Positions 37,801-41,894 are shown, counted from the stretch's first letter. The stretch is DNA of 64,000 nucleotides from Prostheceraeus crozeri (GCA_907163375.1 CAJQUW010001401.1:62001-126000); one strand, 5' to 3'. Translations and numbers: made by a program. The notes: generated from the letters alone by a model not told the origin.

Positions 37801-40654
37801 TAACATAAACATAATCTACTTTTTACTGCTAAATAAGCAGCGCATATAGGATTTCTCTTTTTTTAGGACTACGAGTCCCTGAATTTAGTGAGACAAAAAA
37901 ATTATTGCACAAAAATAATTTTATGAAAAACATAAAACAATATCGATCAGAGTGGGAAAATGCGGAAATTTGTTTGATACATTGCTCACAATGTTGAAAG
38001 CTTGCGAAGGGATTTTGGCAGTTTCTTTACACGACTTTGTTGACTATTGATTTATCTAAAAATCAATTGATCATGACCCGGATAATCTTCATCTCGAGGA
38101 CATATCTTTTAAAATTAACTCTGGACACAGAAAAATTGGTTCGATACTCAAAGGCAGAACTTGGAAATTTTTAGGCCTTGACTAGGCTCCACCAGTCCAC
38201 TTAAGGTGCGGGATCGGTCAAAACACAAAATGAGTCTGTCTGCTACCAATCTGCCGATGTTGCAATTCTTTATACTTAGCAAGTATTGCTCAGAAGTACT
38301 GTATACATGAAAATCAATGTGTAAAAGATATGGTGCGTGTTCTTTGGAATGATGGAATTTGTTCTTCATCTCTGACTCATCAATGCACTTAGCATAAGTA
38401 AGAATTCAAATTCTGCCAAGTTTTGATCATTTATCTCTACATAATTACAATCCCAATTTTCAATCCATTGAAAGTAACCTTACTGAGAAATTACTTTCAA
38501 CTTCTGAAAGCATTGATAAGATGGAGATGTAAATCGAATGAATCTTTAACGCATACCTACATACTATACATGTGGTAAAATCCAGCAAAAGTAGTCCGCT
38601 TTTTGTCCACTCAAAAAAATTCACGAAAATTTGATTTCTTTTGGTCCTGGAAGCTGTATTTGGTCATGGCTACGCACTGGCTACGTTCTGGCTACCGTAC
38701 TATTATTCCTCATATTCAATTCCCTTGATGGTCATGCTCTCCTCAATGATTATTTATGAATTGACGCCTACGCCGACCAGCACCCAAATAATATTTGGTC
38801 ATTAAACAACCTATATTGGAGATATGCAGAATGTAATCCATGTGGAAGGTGACCAGATCAGACCGCAGTAGCAAAGGAGTAGGGTCCTACGTGCTAATTG
38901 CAATAACGTCATACTTAATACATGAATATGAATTATTTGATGCATTTTAGAGCAGTTCAGTTGTATACATTAGAAGAAATGCGCTCGATACAACCACTGC
39001 AACCTCATTGATGTTTACATGTATGTGCTAAATAATACATCCACAGAATTAGATTCATCTGCGAATACATCATTCTTACTAGCAACATGCACACAATATG
39101 CTAAAACGAAGTTCTAAACTGCACTCTGAATGTGTTACAGAGGAATTTCAGTTATGAAAATAAAGTTTCTAAGCATTGATATGTTCTAAAAGTTGAGATT
39201 CTGTATAAATGTGTTGATTACTTTGCATCAAAAAGTGATTGTAATACATTGCAGTAGCGGGCGTCCACGAGACAGTGGTTGGCAGATGAACTAAAATTTT
39301 ATATAGGGCAGGACAGACATCAATTGTGTTCACTATTGCAAAACATATCATTCTTTCTTACCTGTACGCATTTTCTCGAGTTGGCTTAGGCTCTGCCGCG
39401 ACGAAATATATGTAATCGCCGTTGATTGCATAGATATCCTTGATATCAAATTGCTTTGAAGTTATCCAATTAAATTGATCCTTTAATCCGTCTCTTATCT
39501 GAAATAAACTATGCAAGTAATTTTGGAACTTTTACATAAAACTTTCACTCAGTGTACTTTTGAATTTGTCAGAAAAATGGTCAATGAATCGTAACTAACT
39601 ATTTCAAGCTACTAAGGTGACCAAAGTCAACGGAACCAAGTGAAGGACATCAAAAAATTATAAAAGGGAAATAAAGTTCTTCAGCAATTCAATGCACTGA
39701 CTTTTTCGTGGTTAAATCTACATGTATACCTCAACAGACTTGTGTCAATTACTCATGAAATGTATTTGATTATAATTGCAAGCTACTCCAATTTTCTTCA
39801 AAAGCATCTCAATTTCTTTACAATTACCTTTGATGATTGCCAGCACTTAATTTAGATTTTGAGTGCAATTTTCGTCGTAAATTTCTTTGAAAAAAATTCT
39901 GGTGGTCGTTCACCGGAAACACATCAACGCATGGTGAAGCATAATCAACTAGAATAGTAAAGCAATTTAAACTGCGTGTTAAATGAATATATTGCAGTAC
40001 TGACTGCTAAGTAGCACTCTCTCTCGGCTCTGCCGCCAATTGAAGTGCAAAAGTCCGTCCATCATTGACTTTTTAACGTCATATTTACAGAAGCAGTCCG
40101 GTATTCAGACCTCAATTTACACCACATAACTTACATGACTTTTACTGACTTTCTCTTTTTTTCGTGTTACCGTTTGTTTCTTGTGTGTCTTGTATGCCAC
40201 ATGCATCTCAGATAGTGAAAAATAAATAGATCTTGAATCTGCTTACTTGTACATCTTGTATTTGCAGGTAACCATTTCCTGATCCATCACTGTATTGATT
40301 GTACACCATGTAAAAACGATTATGCGCAGGATCTACAATTGGCTCAAAGTTTGGCTCCTTTAACTGTAAAAATACATGTTCATCTATTAACTGAAATTTA
40401 TCTGTATTCTAAGCGGAATCTTACCAGAGGAATCCAGGCGTCCTGCTTAACACTCTGTTCCCAAATCTGCAAGAGAGAAATTTTCAATCAAAACCATATT
40501 ACTTCCTTTTAATTGATTACTTTAACTGACCACCCGACAGGTTAATTGGCTAGCGTCACATATTGTTATCCAACCTTTGTTCTGTCGACGATTCGTCCAA
40601 CCAACCAAAATTGAAGTATTGTCAAACCAGCGCACGAACACAATGTAGTGATCA
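4761..40654 (-). CDS. DPP4-like: Dipeptidyl peptidase 4-like serine peptidase (S9B family), 12 internal exons
   Basis: Twelve exons on the minus strand (listed separately) join in matching phases to 449 codons without a stop, all with GT donors and AG acceptors. The product matches human DPP4 from about residue 296 to 735: propeller strands (DHYIVFVRWF), a Cys-rich part (CLTCNQPNC), the hydrolase entry KYPLLLSVYAGPG, EVEILDQLDSV, GASYGG, YYDTAYTERYLGL and HGTGDDNVHFQNSAQ. Family members are type II membrane or secreted enzymes that release X-Pro or X-Ala dipeptides; DPP6/DPP10 relatives have lost the nucleophile. Here the Ser, the Tyr of YAGP, both pocket Tyr and the Asp-Asp-Asn are kept, so an active enzyme is likely. 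The usual Trp before the Ser is Ala. The N-terminal exons (with the Glu-Glu motif) and the His exon lie outside what I could find. Introns range from under 100 bp to 23.7 kb. Confidence 0.92.
4835..5690. other. Intron, nothing recognised
   Basis: AT-rich intron sequence of the peptidase gene, with no coding or repeat signal I can support. Confidence 0.4.
5690..5850 (+). mobile_element. Possible Penelope-like element remnant (GIY-YIG endonuclease end)
   Basis: A short frame reads NCAKCREFYIDSTVGFLHAR then ISEHL. This resembles the C-x2-C-x3-YIGST-x-LH-R-EH pattern of the GIY-YIG domain at the C-terminus of Penelope-like retroelements. The catalytic Gly of YIG is Asp, and no RT is visible upstream, so it is a decayed 3' fragment at best. 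Confidence 0.4.
5980..6456. other. Intron, nothing recognised
   Basis: AT-rich intron sequence up to the Tc1-like element. No feature supported. Confidence 0.4.
6457..8097 (+). mobile_element. Tc1-like DNA transposon with IR/DR ends
   Basis: The outer ends CAGACCCGTGCAGAAGT are inverted (6457 onward and up to 8097), flanked by TA (6455-6456 and 8098-8099). About 200 bp inside each end a second copy of the same motif occurs (GTCGTGCAGAAATCTTTGCG near 6660; its inverted partner near 7875-7902). This is the IR/DR arrangement known from Sleeping Beauty and Tc3-type elements, each repeat being a transposase site. At 1,641 bp with one broken transposase it looks fairly young. Confidence 0.92.
6802..7833 (+). 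pseudogene. Tc1-like transposase with a single in-frame stop
   Basis: The start is at MPRISLDKRELVV, preferred over the upstream in-frame ATG at 6733 because Tc1 proteins begin just before the paired-type HTH. Two HTH units flank a GRPR motif (RPRSGRPR). The catalytic residues are FSDECK (first Asp), QQDGAPAHTS (second Asp) and SPDLSVIENVW (Glu). Thirty-five residues lie between second Asp and Glu, so DD35E rather than the common DD34E. The frame is continuous to 7833 apart from one TGA at 7294-7296, which looks like a CGA Arg codon hit by C-to-T. Length is about 343 aa, normal for the family. Confidence 0.9.
8100..8555. other. Intron, nothing recognised
   Basis: AT-rich intron sequence between the Tc1-like element and the catalytic-Asp exon. 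Confidence 0.4.
8560..8635 (-). CDS. DPP4-like: DPP4-like exon: catalytic Asp, FLLTHGTGD
   Basis: 76 bp, acceptor TTCCAG and donor GTAAGA. It encodes KTSLVKRAGSIKSNKRFLLT then HGTGD, where the Asp of GTGD aligns with catalytic Asp708 of DPP4. Confidence 0.95.
9597..9655 (-). CDS. DPP4-like: DPP4-like exon: DTAYTERYLGLYTDRKAEYE
   Basis: 59 bp, acceptor CAACAG and donor GTAAGT. It completes YYDTAYTERYLG (DPP4: YYDSVYTERYMG), keeping both substrate-pocket Tyr residues. Confidence 0.95.
9800..9893 (-). repeat. tRNA-derived SINE, truncated copy
   Basis: On the minus strand: GGTCCCGAGGTCGAGCCCC (B-box-like), then AGTGTCATTGG and GGCATCCGGGC. The same blocks in the same order occur in the fuller copy near 30.8 kb. 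The A-box half is missing or decayed. It lies in the intron between the SYGG and YTERY exons. Confidence 0.6.
10569..10674 (-). CDS. DPP4-like: DPP4-like exon: SYGG nucleophile Ser
   Basis: 106 bp, acceptor TTGTAG and donor GTAAGT. It starts with the nucleophile, SYGGFAVGHLLAHPE, and ends VTDFRYY, the first half of the pocket Tyr motif. The 66-bp intron upstream splits GA from SYGG. Confidence 0.95.
10741..10795 (-). CDS. DPP4-like: DPP4-like exon: ELLKLQYIDKSKVAAMGA
   Basis: 55 bp, one base plus 18 codons, acceptor TTCTAG and donor GTAAGT. It ends at Gly-Ala of the nucleophile elbow, where DPP4 has Gly-Trp. The phase (AG plus G gives Arg) matches the exon at 34518. Confidence 0.92.
10796..11907. 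other. Intron left of the Polinton, nothing firm
   Basis: AT-rich intron sequence. A 91-codon minus-strand frame (11411-11686) matches nothing I know. The 6 bp at 11902-11907 (AACGTA) are the Polinton target duplication. Confidence 0.4.
11908..12445 (+). repeat. Polinton left terminal inverted repeat
   Basis: About 540 bp matching the right end in inverse orientation, with indels. The outermost part contains a hairpin (ATCCGG...CCGGAT around a GCGTCGCTTCGCTCGC core). A run of short related motifs (AATTTAGGTAGTC, TATCACGTGG) follows. The inner part copies the first codons of the gene next to the right end. Confidence 0.9.
12668..12755 (+). repeat. 31-bp tandem repeat inside the Polinton, about 2.8 copies
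   Basis: The unit CAATTTACGCATCGGTAAAA plus TTTTGACAGTT is repeated nearly identically just upstream of the protease frame. It may be a promoter region or simple slippage. Confidence 0.85.
12752..13057 (+). CDS. Polinton adenain-like cysteine protease (PRO), fossil
   Basis: About 101 aa. NLHTSDEKGVHWSAG carries the catalytic His, YYFDSYGLPP the acidic/Asn region, and IQKPGTTYCGQLCLY the catalytic Cys, the order seen in adenovirus protease and Polinton PRO. In the family this enzyme matures capsid proteins, often at GG-x sites. It is the only clear plus-strand core gene of the element. Confidence 0.85.
   Translation: MIAKQSGMKNFHILMRNELLLIKDVPEVNFVANLHTSDEKGVHWSAGQRNKNGSNYYFDSYGLPPTNEVKEFLGNGIYNTFQIQKPGTTYCGQLCLYVLFK
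13297..13990 (-). pseudogene. Polinton retroviral-type integrase (INT), broken
   Basis: DDE integrase core: DDIWSADLIHMP (first Asp), VIDLYTRYAWAKPLK, then DKGSEFYSRNVKPL (second Asp) and AVVTERFNRTLKNKI (Glu). The C-terminal part FKIGDRVRIFKYKNKFEK is the SH3/chromo-like tail. In the family it inserts the element and creates the 6-bp duplication. It directly follows the PLA2-like domain on the same strand. Confidence 0.9.
13985..14400 (-). pseudogene. Polinton PLA2-like domain protein, broken, adjoining the integrase
   Basis: The minus strand reads LPGHSHTGPGT, then NRVDAAAYRHDLAHRNHD, then IQNPTFRERIERMFVKKA. The G-x-G loop and the His-Asp pair recall the parvovirus VP1-type phospholipase A2 seen in some Polintons, where it may help membrane passage. 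Its tail (FRERIERMFV...LLGQGLDK) runs in one frame into the integrase N-terminus. The active-site match is partial, so activity is not claimed. Confidence 0.65.
14531..15013 (-). CDS. Polinton small protein with Gly-rich hydrophobic segment (160 aa)
   Basis: A Lys/Asn-rich N-terminus, then EKNGGILPLIPLIIGGIAAG and SVAGGTAGIVQAVN, then a charged helical part. It resembles the small virion-associated membrane-active proteins of adenovirus and Polintons; GG-I could be a protease site. I do not recognise a named family. Function is inferred only from position next to the capsid genes. Confidence 0.6.
   Translation of the reverse strand: MSQAKSNNNNKTIELKLRNIVDKNTPKTITISKKKYYISKPMIENIKLQEEKNGGILPLIPLIIGGIAAGSVAGGTAGIVQAVNKNKSEKAALEEQKRHNRELEKVARGEGIVDNFISKLNLVDEGKRVLKNILHNVDDLMEIKQTKDGSGIYLSPSMIR
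15030..15150 (-). promoter_or_regulatory. Three ~44-bp AT-rich repeats upstream of the 160-aa protein
   Basis: CTRTTCTAGTTATGAAAAAA-type blocks start near 15031, 15074 and 15119, just upstream (minus strand) of the start at 15013. The regular spacing suggests a promoter array or slippage. Confidence 0.5.
15241..16572 (-). pseudogene. Polinton major capsid protein (double jelly-roll), broken
   Basis: N-terminal FRLDDPPFVSYN, a middle part EIEGWFPDTND...WSLSPLFGYLDYDK, and a C-terminal part LTPGDWRHLYPVFCFDLSAQ then TSLMAYGLLLEDVKYSIEI. The YPVF-FDLS tail followed by a terminal strand pair is typical of Polinton MCPs. Normal length in the family is about 450-600 aa, which this span fits. The start is MSSLIENKF, just after paired TGTGTGAGAAAA-like motifs. 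Confidence 0.8.
16598..16645 (-). promoter_or_regulatory. Paired CTGTGTGxGAGAAA motif upstream of the capsid gene
   Basis: Two near-identical blocks lie some 30-75 bp before the capsid start (minus strand: TTTTTCTGTGTGCGAGAAA and TTTTTCTGTGTGTGAGAAA). A related motif precedes the coiled-coil gene at 18119. Possible shared late-type promoter. Confidence 0.4.
16738..17139 (-). CDS. Polinton small basic protein (133 aa)
   Basis: An N-terminal basic/aromatic part (YRHNLKHFASNQ), then VNRGAGVNRGTGIFSGIGSI, an Ala-rich helix (SVAKGAAAIGSTASAIS) and a charged coil ending in basic residues. Small proteins of this type accompany Polinton capsid genes. No named family is recognised. It lies between the capsid gene and the coiled-coil gene on the same strand. 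Confidence 0.55.
   Translation of the reverse strand: MPIIYRHNLKHFASNQKIAHEPSMKSVYHYNNVAIIQKEGDSVNRGAGVNRGTGIFSGIGSIVNLIKNNKDLITSVAKGAAAIGSTASAISNAVKSQNELKQLETIRKLKNDSEELKKLKKNFQRKQKTKLLT
17175..18119 (-). CDS. Polinton coiled-coil protein with tail-fibre-like N-terminus (314 aa)
   Basis: The N-terminal part has VMKTGDVLSGPLNLPILPQQ followed by TRLTNKQYVDTQI. This is the [M]-[TS]-G-x-[L]-x-G-x-L...NKQYVD pattern common in phage and giant-virus tail or collar fibres. A heptad-rich Leu/Lys coiled coil of about 220 residues follows. The length and open frame look whole. It may be a spike or fibre of the virus-like particle; that is inference. Confidence 0.6.
   Translation of the reverse strand: MTYLLLSKNDVAKCWWRVGAYIPNNRESEIEIDNYVMKTGDVLSGPLNLPILPQQNTRLTNKQYVDTQINDLKEKYKNDVSVSLMNELKLLKLNDKSLNEKLLKLDKKDRELEADIAKLIKKISEQSKILILLSIKLKSAVIKNKLQIQLLKEQLEDEIEKLPERILKNLKQLQATFQKSVDELSSKITQQMKKMNRIINEVNSLNQKVDKMKTLKINLENELKKNYKGNKEQLDAVKNQLDVLKVHLNALKTALKMNQQKMQVNRKEMKIHHTLLDAIDKLQQKINKVITRFCPFTHVYLNRTLFRGFSRSKT
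18118..18399 (+). CDS. Polinton small C2HC zinc-finger-like ORF with Q/P repeats
   Basis: TQICQVCKMRFTNQTFLYLH then MKYTPC gives Cys-x2-Cys...His...Cys. A low-complexity tail repeats the pattern Q-P-V/T-x-E/N-I/M (QNMQPTQNMQPVHEIQPVQE). It is divergent from the coiled-coil gene. A 27-bp tandem duplication (about 18132-18186) falls in its first codons, so the true start may be later. Confidence 0.4.
   Translation: MQIRINFSHIKIKINFSHIKIKIEVTQICQVCKMRFTNQTFLYLHMKYTPCDQLIEQSQQNMQPTQNMQPVHEIQPVQEIQPMSNIQQLQHLV
18595..18717. repeat. TTTTAGATATAAA tandem array in the Polinton
   Basis: About seven imperfect copies of a 14-17-bp AT-rich unit (TTTAGATATAAATTT) lie between the zinc-finger ORF and the polymerase C-terminus, in a gene-poor gap. 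Confidence 0.75.
18787..22589 (-). pseudogene. Polinton protein-primed DNA polymerase B, broken, interrupted by an intein
   Basis: Proofreading exonuclease motifs: STYIWDLETFLDP (Exo I, about 22220) and TLIAHNSSGFDSYFP (Exo II, about 21840). Polymerase motif A is FDATSLYPSAM (about 21040), motif B LLMNSLYGKTV (about 20570), and motif C is split by the intein. The C-terminal part is FIAPKVKYCITVDEQGR...KKTFKGYS. The family replicates the element from a terminal protein. The gene fills the centre of the element, as usual, and is broken in several places. Confidence 0.92.
19222..20270 (-). mobile_element. Intein with LAGLIDADG homing endonuclease inside polymerase motif C
   Basis: The N-terminal block is SVAADTPVILRKNN (block A), followed by GIVDVTEDHSLL (block B, near 19995-20030) with the Thr-x-x-His. 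Two dodecapeptide-type motifs, AFIEGFFLGNGSAG and WFFVGFYAADGDK, mark the LAGLIDADG endonuclease. The C-terminal blocks are VYDIETEDGAFNCG and PLIVKN. The first residue is Ser, the last Asn, and the next host residue is Thr. The host protein is cut between YTD and TDS of the catalytic motif, the pol-c site used by inteins in archaeal and Mimivirus polymerases. Like its host gene, it is a fossil copy. Confidence 0.88.
22658..23275 (-). CDS. Polinton A32-like packaging ATPase (ATP), fossil
   Basis: Walker A is GRSGCGKT near the N-terminus, Walker B HCVIFDDCVND, and SVFYLTQSMYSL is the sensor-like motif. The family is the FtsK/HerA-like genome-packaging ATPase shared by Polintons, virophages and large DNA viruses. 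About 205 aa. It is encoded on the same strand as the polymerase and capsid genes. Confidence 0.9.
   Translation of the reverse strand: MSVICGRSGCGKTYLLFKILTTPNFLDYNNLIIYTTTAEQPVYQFLKYGFENNLKKTAIASLFKEYEKSEDEEEISSWCEEAAKNNQLVESNKNKHIKIQLIDDGGNMQDPSKLDKTMKHCVIFDDCVNDRNQSVQRNYFTRGRHNNCSVFYLTQSMYSLDGSVIRKNANIFILFEINARNLSDLLRDLCVRNKDEFKQSCNNAT
23385..24300 (-). pseudogene. Polinton minor capsid (penton, single jelly-roll) protein, split by a MITE
   Basis: N-terminal part: NKNYQIALTSFSTFNTIQNV and TFPPGSYEVE. C-terminal part: FNHDRSLSKLLGFN, then NINIRITDEKEINFGGEE. Together these are the hallmark segments of the Polinton minor capsid protein. A 184-bp hairpin element lies between the two parts. 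Confidence 0.8.
23863..24046. mobile_element. 184-bp near-perfect hairpin MITE inside the penton gene
   Basis: The ends are GGGGCTGTTCATTAACTAAA in inverted orientation. The arms match over nearly 80 bp with about two mismatches and share a TATTCTGCCGGCAGAATA palindrome. The flanks have ATT on both sides (23860-23862 and 24047-24049), a 3-bp duplication as in PIF/Harbinger-type elements. There is no coding capacity. The family is uncertain. Confidence 0.85.
24395..25212 (-). pseudogene. Polinton conserved protein of unknown function, broken
   Basis: The N-terminal part is a Gln/Glu-rich coiled coil (NFKRIKQLEELIKQRNIMKE), followed by DGKTIPRFYLGKKKY. The C-terminal part has MLDRVGVAKSLRRYKQLENL and GVKVGKGF. 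I know this layout only as a recurrent Polinton hypothetical next to the penton gene; no activity can be assigned. Confidence 0.6.
25410..26084 (-). CDS. Polinton two-TM protein starting in the right TIR (224 aa)
   Basis: A charged N-terminus (METSEMEETSTG), a helical part, then two adjoining hydrophobic segments (GIFLTISLGALTIFIS and GVLVIPVVATALTGTGVF) and a charged coiled tail. The frame looks whole. Its first codons lie in the terminal repeat and are therefore duplicated at the left end, where no full gene follows. No named family is recognised. Confidence 0.65.
   Translation of the reverse strand: METSEMEETSTGTTRIYPSLSQLKITELNKEKHKDRVRYMKDKESQLLLRLEHYDKLSKRWSEVKNATQGIGIFLTISLGALTIFISSGVLVIPVVATALTGTGVFTTSLVTMLDKSSITKKRKSLKTKHLHIKEVYDKLHCYFQRVCDDNVITLDEIEKFDQIANEVNQISFQLQSEKVDDKNKQDDKISSDGKISSEENDKIFLEELKTLSENLSKTLLNKT
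25910..26451 (-). repeat. Polinton right terminal inverted repeat
   Basis: Inverse copy of 11908-12445, with the same hairpin and the same subterminal motif run. It includes the start of the two-TM protein gene (METSEMEETS). Confidence 0.9.
26458..26817. other. Intron, nothing recognised
   Basis: Intron sequence right of the Polinton. Near 26761-26790 it becomes GC-rich (GGGCCCTTCCAGGACCGGG) at the edge of the foldback. Confidence 0.4.
26818..27339. repeat. Foldback repeat, ~190-bp arms
   Basis: The arms 26818-27010 and 27151-27339 are inverted copies (CATCGGAAAGTCGATCTAAA outermost, CTAGCTACAAAAATTCAAA innermost) around a 140-bp loop. There are few mismatches, so the element is fairly young. 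GC-rich CCCGG/CCCGACCC stretches flank both outer ends. I see no target duplication. Confidence 0.85.
27505..28036. repeat. Second, older foldback
   Basis: The left arm (about 27505-27665: ATTTTCTGAGCT...TTGCTCATCGAA...AATTTATC...TGAAAAT) matches the right arm (about 27880-28036) in inverse orientation with many mismatches. The loop is about 210 bp. Confidence 0.6.
28040..30775. other. Long intron stretch with a direct-repeat pair, otherwise nothing
   Basis: The block ACACCCTCTGAGACCTGAGG occurs at about 28063 and again at about 28813, each followed by a GTGGAC stretch. This is probably two copies of a small repeat or the ends of one old element. I see no coding signal in the rest. Confidence 0.4.
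30778..30967 (-). repeat. tRNA-derived SINE
   Basis: The minus strand starts GGTGGTCTCCGTGGTACAGT (A-box-like TGGTACAGTGAGT), then CCAGAGGTCGAACACC (B-box-like), AGTGTCATTGG, and AAAGGGCATCCGAACC, the core-like block of many invertebrate SINEs. A related truncated copy lies at about 9.8 kb. It is not a functional tRNA gene; no cloverleaf can be drawn. Confidence 0.75.
30970..31528. other. Intron, nothing recognised
   Basis: AT-rich intron sequence up to the MULE target duplication. No feature supported. Confidence 0.4.
31538..33928 (+). mobile_element. MULE (Mutator-like) DNA transposon with 9-bp TSD
   Basis: The ends CGGATTGTACGAAAACGTC and, inverted, GGATTTATACCAAAACGTC are flanked by a perfect 9-bp duplication CTCTGAGGC (31529-31537 and 33929-33937), the Mutator signature. 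Both ends hold several GTCGCATCCGA or GTCGCA copies within about 110 bp, probably transposase sites. The body is 2,391 bp with a broken FLYWCH-MULE transposase gene. Confidence 0.93.
31988..33141 (+). pseudogene. FLYWCH-MULE transposase, broken
   Basis: A FLYWCH zinc finger reads KPKLILNGYCFTIDRSTEK, SWKCHTRTCKSRC and SNHVC (about 32030-32190). The MULE catalytic core has MADGTFSIAPSEYLQLYAIS (first Asp, about 32535), LFLDFEKAASNAF (second Asp, about 32735) and VVYRCHFHYSQAVIR. Breaks include a stop near 32378 and frame changes between 32380 and 32610; the core from 32605 to 33141 is open. The C-terminal Glu region is degraded. Confidence 0.88.
33938..34517. other. Intron with a CT-rich tract
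   Basis: Unremarkable until 34263-34362, where the plus strand is almost pure C/T (CTCTCTTTCTCT-type). This GA-rich stretch lies just downstream of the YAGPG exon in transcript sense. Confidence 0.6.
34518..34712 (-). CDS. DPP4-like: DPP4-like exon: YAGPG oxyanion Tyr, DGRG, EVEILDQLDSV
   Basis: 195 bp, acceptor TTTCAG and donor GTAAGC. It holds the Tyr of YAGPG (oxyanion hole), ARIDGRGTPLRG and MGEVEILDQLDSV, all S9B hallmarks. The next exon is 23.7 kb away because the intron contains the Polinton, the MULE and foldbacks. Confidence 0.95.
35500..35830 (+). mobile_element. LINE-like reverse transcriptase fragment (palm)
   Basis: The plus strand reads ILKIDMSEAFNSVSKQLIFDE, then VLGSLLFSLALS and FHSWHLDDRILAVD. 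These match DxxNAFNSV, QGDPLGPLLFSLAL and WYLDDGTL of an invertebrate non-LTR RT family. The YLDD Tyr is His and GDP is lost, so it is dead. It lies in the intron between the YAGPG and KYPLLL exons. Confidence 0.75.
36270..36477 (-). CDS. DPP4-like: DPP4-like exon: propeller-to-hydrolase junction, KYPLLLSV
   Basis: 208 bp, acceptor CAATAG and donor GTGAGT. It ends with the conserved hydrolase entry TKYPLLLSV that runs into YAGPG of the next exon. LINE-like RT fragments lie in the introns on both sides. Confidence 0.93.
36640..36960 (-). mobile_element. LINE-like reverse transcriptase fragment (C-terminal part), opposite strand
   Basis: Minus strand: FTPICVKTLGAFGKCALV, and in a second frame FLTEVGRRIAHRTGELRATS then FLFQSLGV. 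This is the vETlGafG...iGrri...TGe.raTsfl.Q tail of the same RT family as the fragment at 35500. There is a frame change near 36800. Confidence 0.7.
37550..37704 (-). CDS. DPP4-like: DPP4-like exon: YDIVARTLQCLTC...HRNNPG
   Basis: 155 bp, acceptor CTTACAG and donor GTGAGA. It encodes LQCLTCNQPNCTYNKVSFSK and RGPGIPQSTLH. DPP4 has KCLTC...RCQYYSASFSK...CSGPGLPLYTLH here, so the disulfide Cys positions are kept. Confidence 0.93.
37705..39361. other. Intron, nothing recognised
   Basis: AT-rich intron sequence of the DPP4-like gene. No coding or repeat signal supported. Confidence 0.4.
39362..39498 (-). CDS. DPP4-like: DPP4-like exon: IRDGLKDQFNWIT...RENAY
   Basis: 137 bp: 45 codons plus two bases of an Arg codon, acceptor TTTCAG and donor GTAAGA. 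FDIKDIYAINGDYIYFVAA corresponds to the EVIGIEALTSDYLYYIS strand pair of DPP4. Confidence 0.9.
39499..40246. other. Intron, nothing recognised
   Basis: AT-rich intron sequence between two propeller exons. Confidence 0.4.
40247..40363 (-). CDS. DPP4-like: DPP4-like exon: LKEPNFEPIV...LQIQDVQ
   Basis: 117 bp, 39 codons, phase 0/0, acceptor TTACAG and donor GTAAGC. EPNFEPIVDPAHNRFYMV matches the SEPHFTLDGNSFYK segment of DPP4, in a propeller blade. Confidence 0.9.
40425..40466 (-). CDS. DPP4-like: DPP4-like exon: IWEQSVKQDAWIPL
   Basis: A 42-bp micro-exon of 14 codons, phase 0 on both sides, with acceptor TTGCAG and donor GTAAGA. Only 64 bp of intron separate it from the upstream exon. It is accepted because phase, splice sites and position in the family alignment agree. 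Confidence 0.85.
40531..40654 (-). CDS. DPP4-like: DPP4-like exon: propeller, DHYIVFVRWF...TCRV
   Basis: 124 bp, one base plus 41 codons. The acceptor CTTCCAG lies just above 40654 and the donor GTCAGT just below 40531. It encodes DHYIVFVRWFDNTSILVGW and WITICDASQLTCRV, corresponding to the DHYLCDV...DICDY region of DPP4. It is the most upstream exon found. Confidence 0.9.
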
Positions 40655-41167
40655 CTGGAAGAAACGGTATAATTAATGTTTTAGAGTTAAACTGAGAGAG
40701 ATATGATAAATCACGTTTCTCTAAAATGGTCAACATTGTCGATGCATCAAGCCTATAGGCTCACTATACAATAGATAGGCCCACGTCCTTACATGTAATA
40801 TTCCTAACAACCGATGCGAGTGTAAAACCAGTCTCTACTTGTGGCAATTGCAGAGCTATTAAGTGGATTGTCAACAGTATTTAATTTTCATAGCGGAGCT
40901 TGCGCAATTTTAATGTTTATTCTAGTATGTTGTTCAAAAGATGCAGGTAACTAATCAAACTGAATGGAAGCAGGTCTATACAGAGGGCCAAGTACTCATG
41001 CATCTGCTTGTGCTTGAAAATAGACTACATGTACGTCTGTAATCATCCGTGTGCGAGGATCAAATACACAAGTTTCAACCTGGCATACTTTCATCTTATT
41101 TTGCATGTGCATCACACCAAAATGACCAAATCACACAGTCTGACTTTATCAAGATGAGAATAGTTAT
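40655..41167. other. Intron or upstream DNA, no further peptidase exon found
   Basis: I looked on the minus strand for the next upstream exon (expected to end in phase 2 before DHYIV) and did not find it here or up to 48 kb. Confidence 0.4.
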
Positions 41168-41305
41168 TTACGCAACTAGTGTAAATATCCATCTTTATTG
41201 CTTTCTTCGAGGTCAACATATCTATGCACGAGCCCGAAGGGCGAGGTCATAGAATGTTGATCGAGGAGAAAACAAAAGATGGATATCTTTGCACGAGTTG
41301 TGTAG
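41168..41305. repeat. ~138-bp palindrome
   Basis: ACGCAACTAGTGTAAATATC...AAAGATGGATATCTTTGCAC forms an imperfect inverted repeat around a GCCCGAAGGGC centre. The arms share ATCCATCTTT, CGAGGTCAACAT and GCACGAG. It may be a small MITE. No clear target duplication. Confidence 0.7.
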
Positions 41306-41894
41306 GTAATTTTATTTTTCACCGATATCATTCATGACCATTATGACTAATCTAATGGTGAAATAATAAGCGGGTTTTATATAATTCAATCGCATATATC
41401 TATATAGAAATCTATAATTCAACCAGTGCAATAATGAAAATATCACTGCACGCCCGTGCAGTAATCTGCTTTACAGGTAAAATAAAGTGACAGGATATCT
41501 ACATTATACGCACGGTGAAAAATAAATTTAATTCACTATCTGTTATTTAACAAACATATGTTGCTAATTGAGTTAAACATAGGTAGCATTATGATATTTT
41601 TTCATACTCAATTTCATTTAAAATTCAAAGCCTCTATTATGGCAGCGCGTAGTTAAGATGAAAATAGTGCGAATGCTCGCGCTACAATCATTCCATGCCA
41701 TAATTTCCTTTAAAAATGAAAACTCTCATTATCATATCTTGTCTGATATTTTAACAAATTTTGAGCAAGCTATGAAACCGTACAACAGAACTACGAAAAT
41801 GTAATTCAATTCTACTGGAGCTTTTCACAATTTTATTGGAATTCCCATAACTGAAAACACTTTTCCCATCGCATGGAAGATCTCGCTGGACATC
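41306..41894. other. Nothing recognised
   Basis: AT-rich sequence without a supported feature. Confidence 0.4.
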
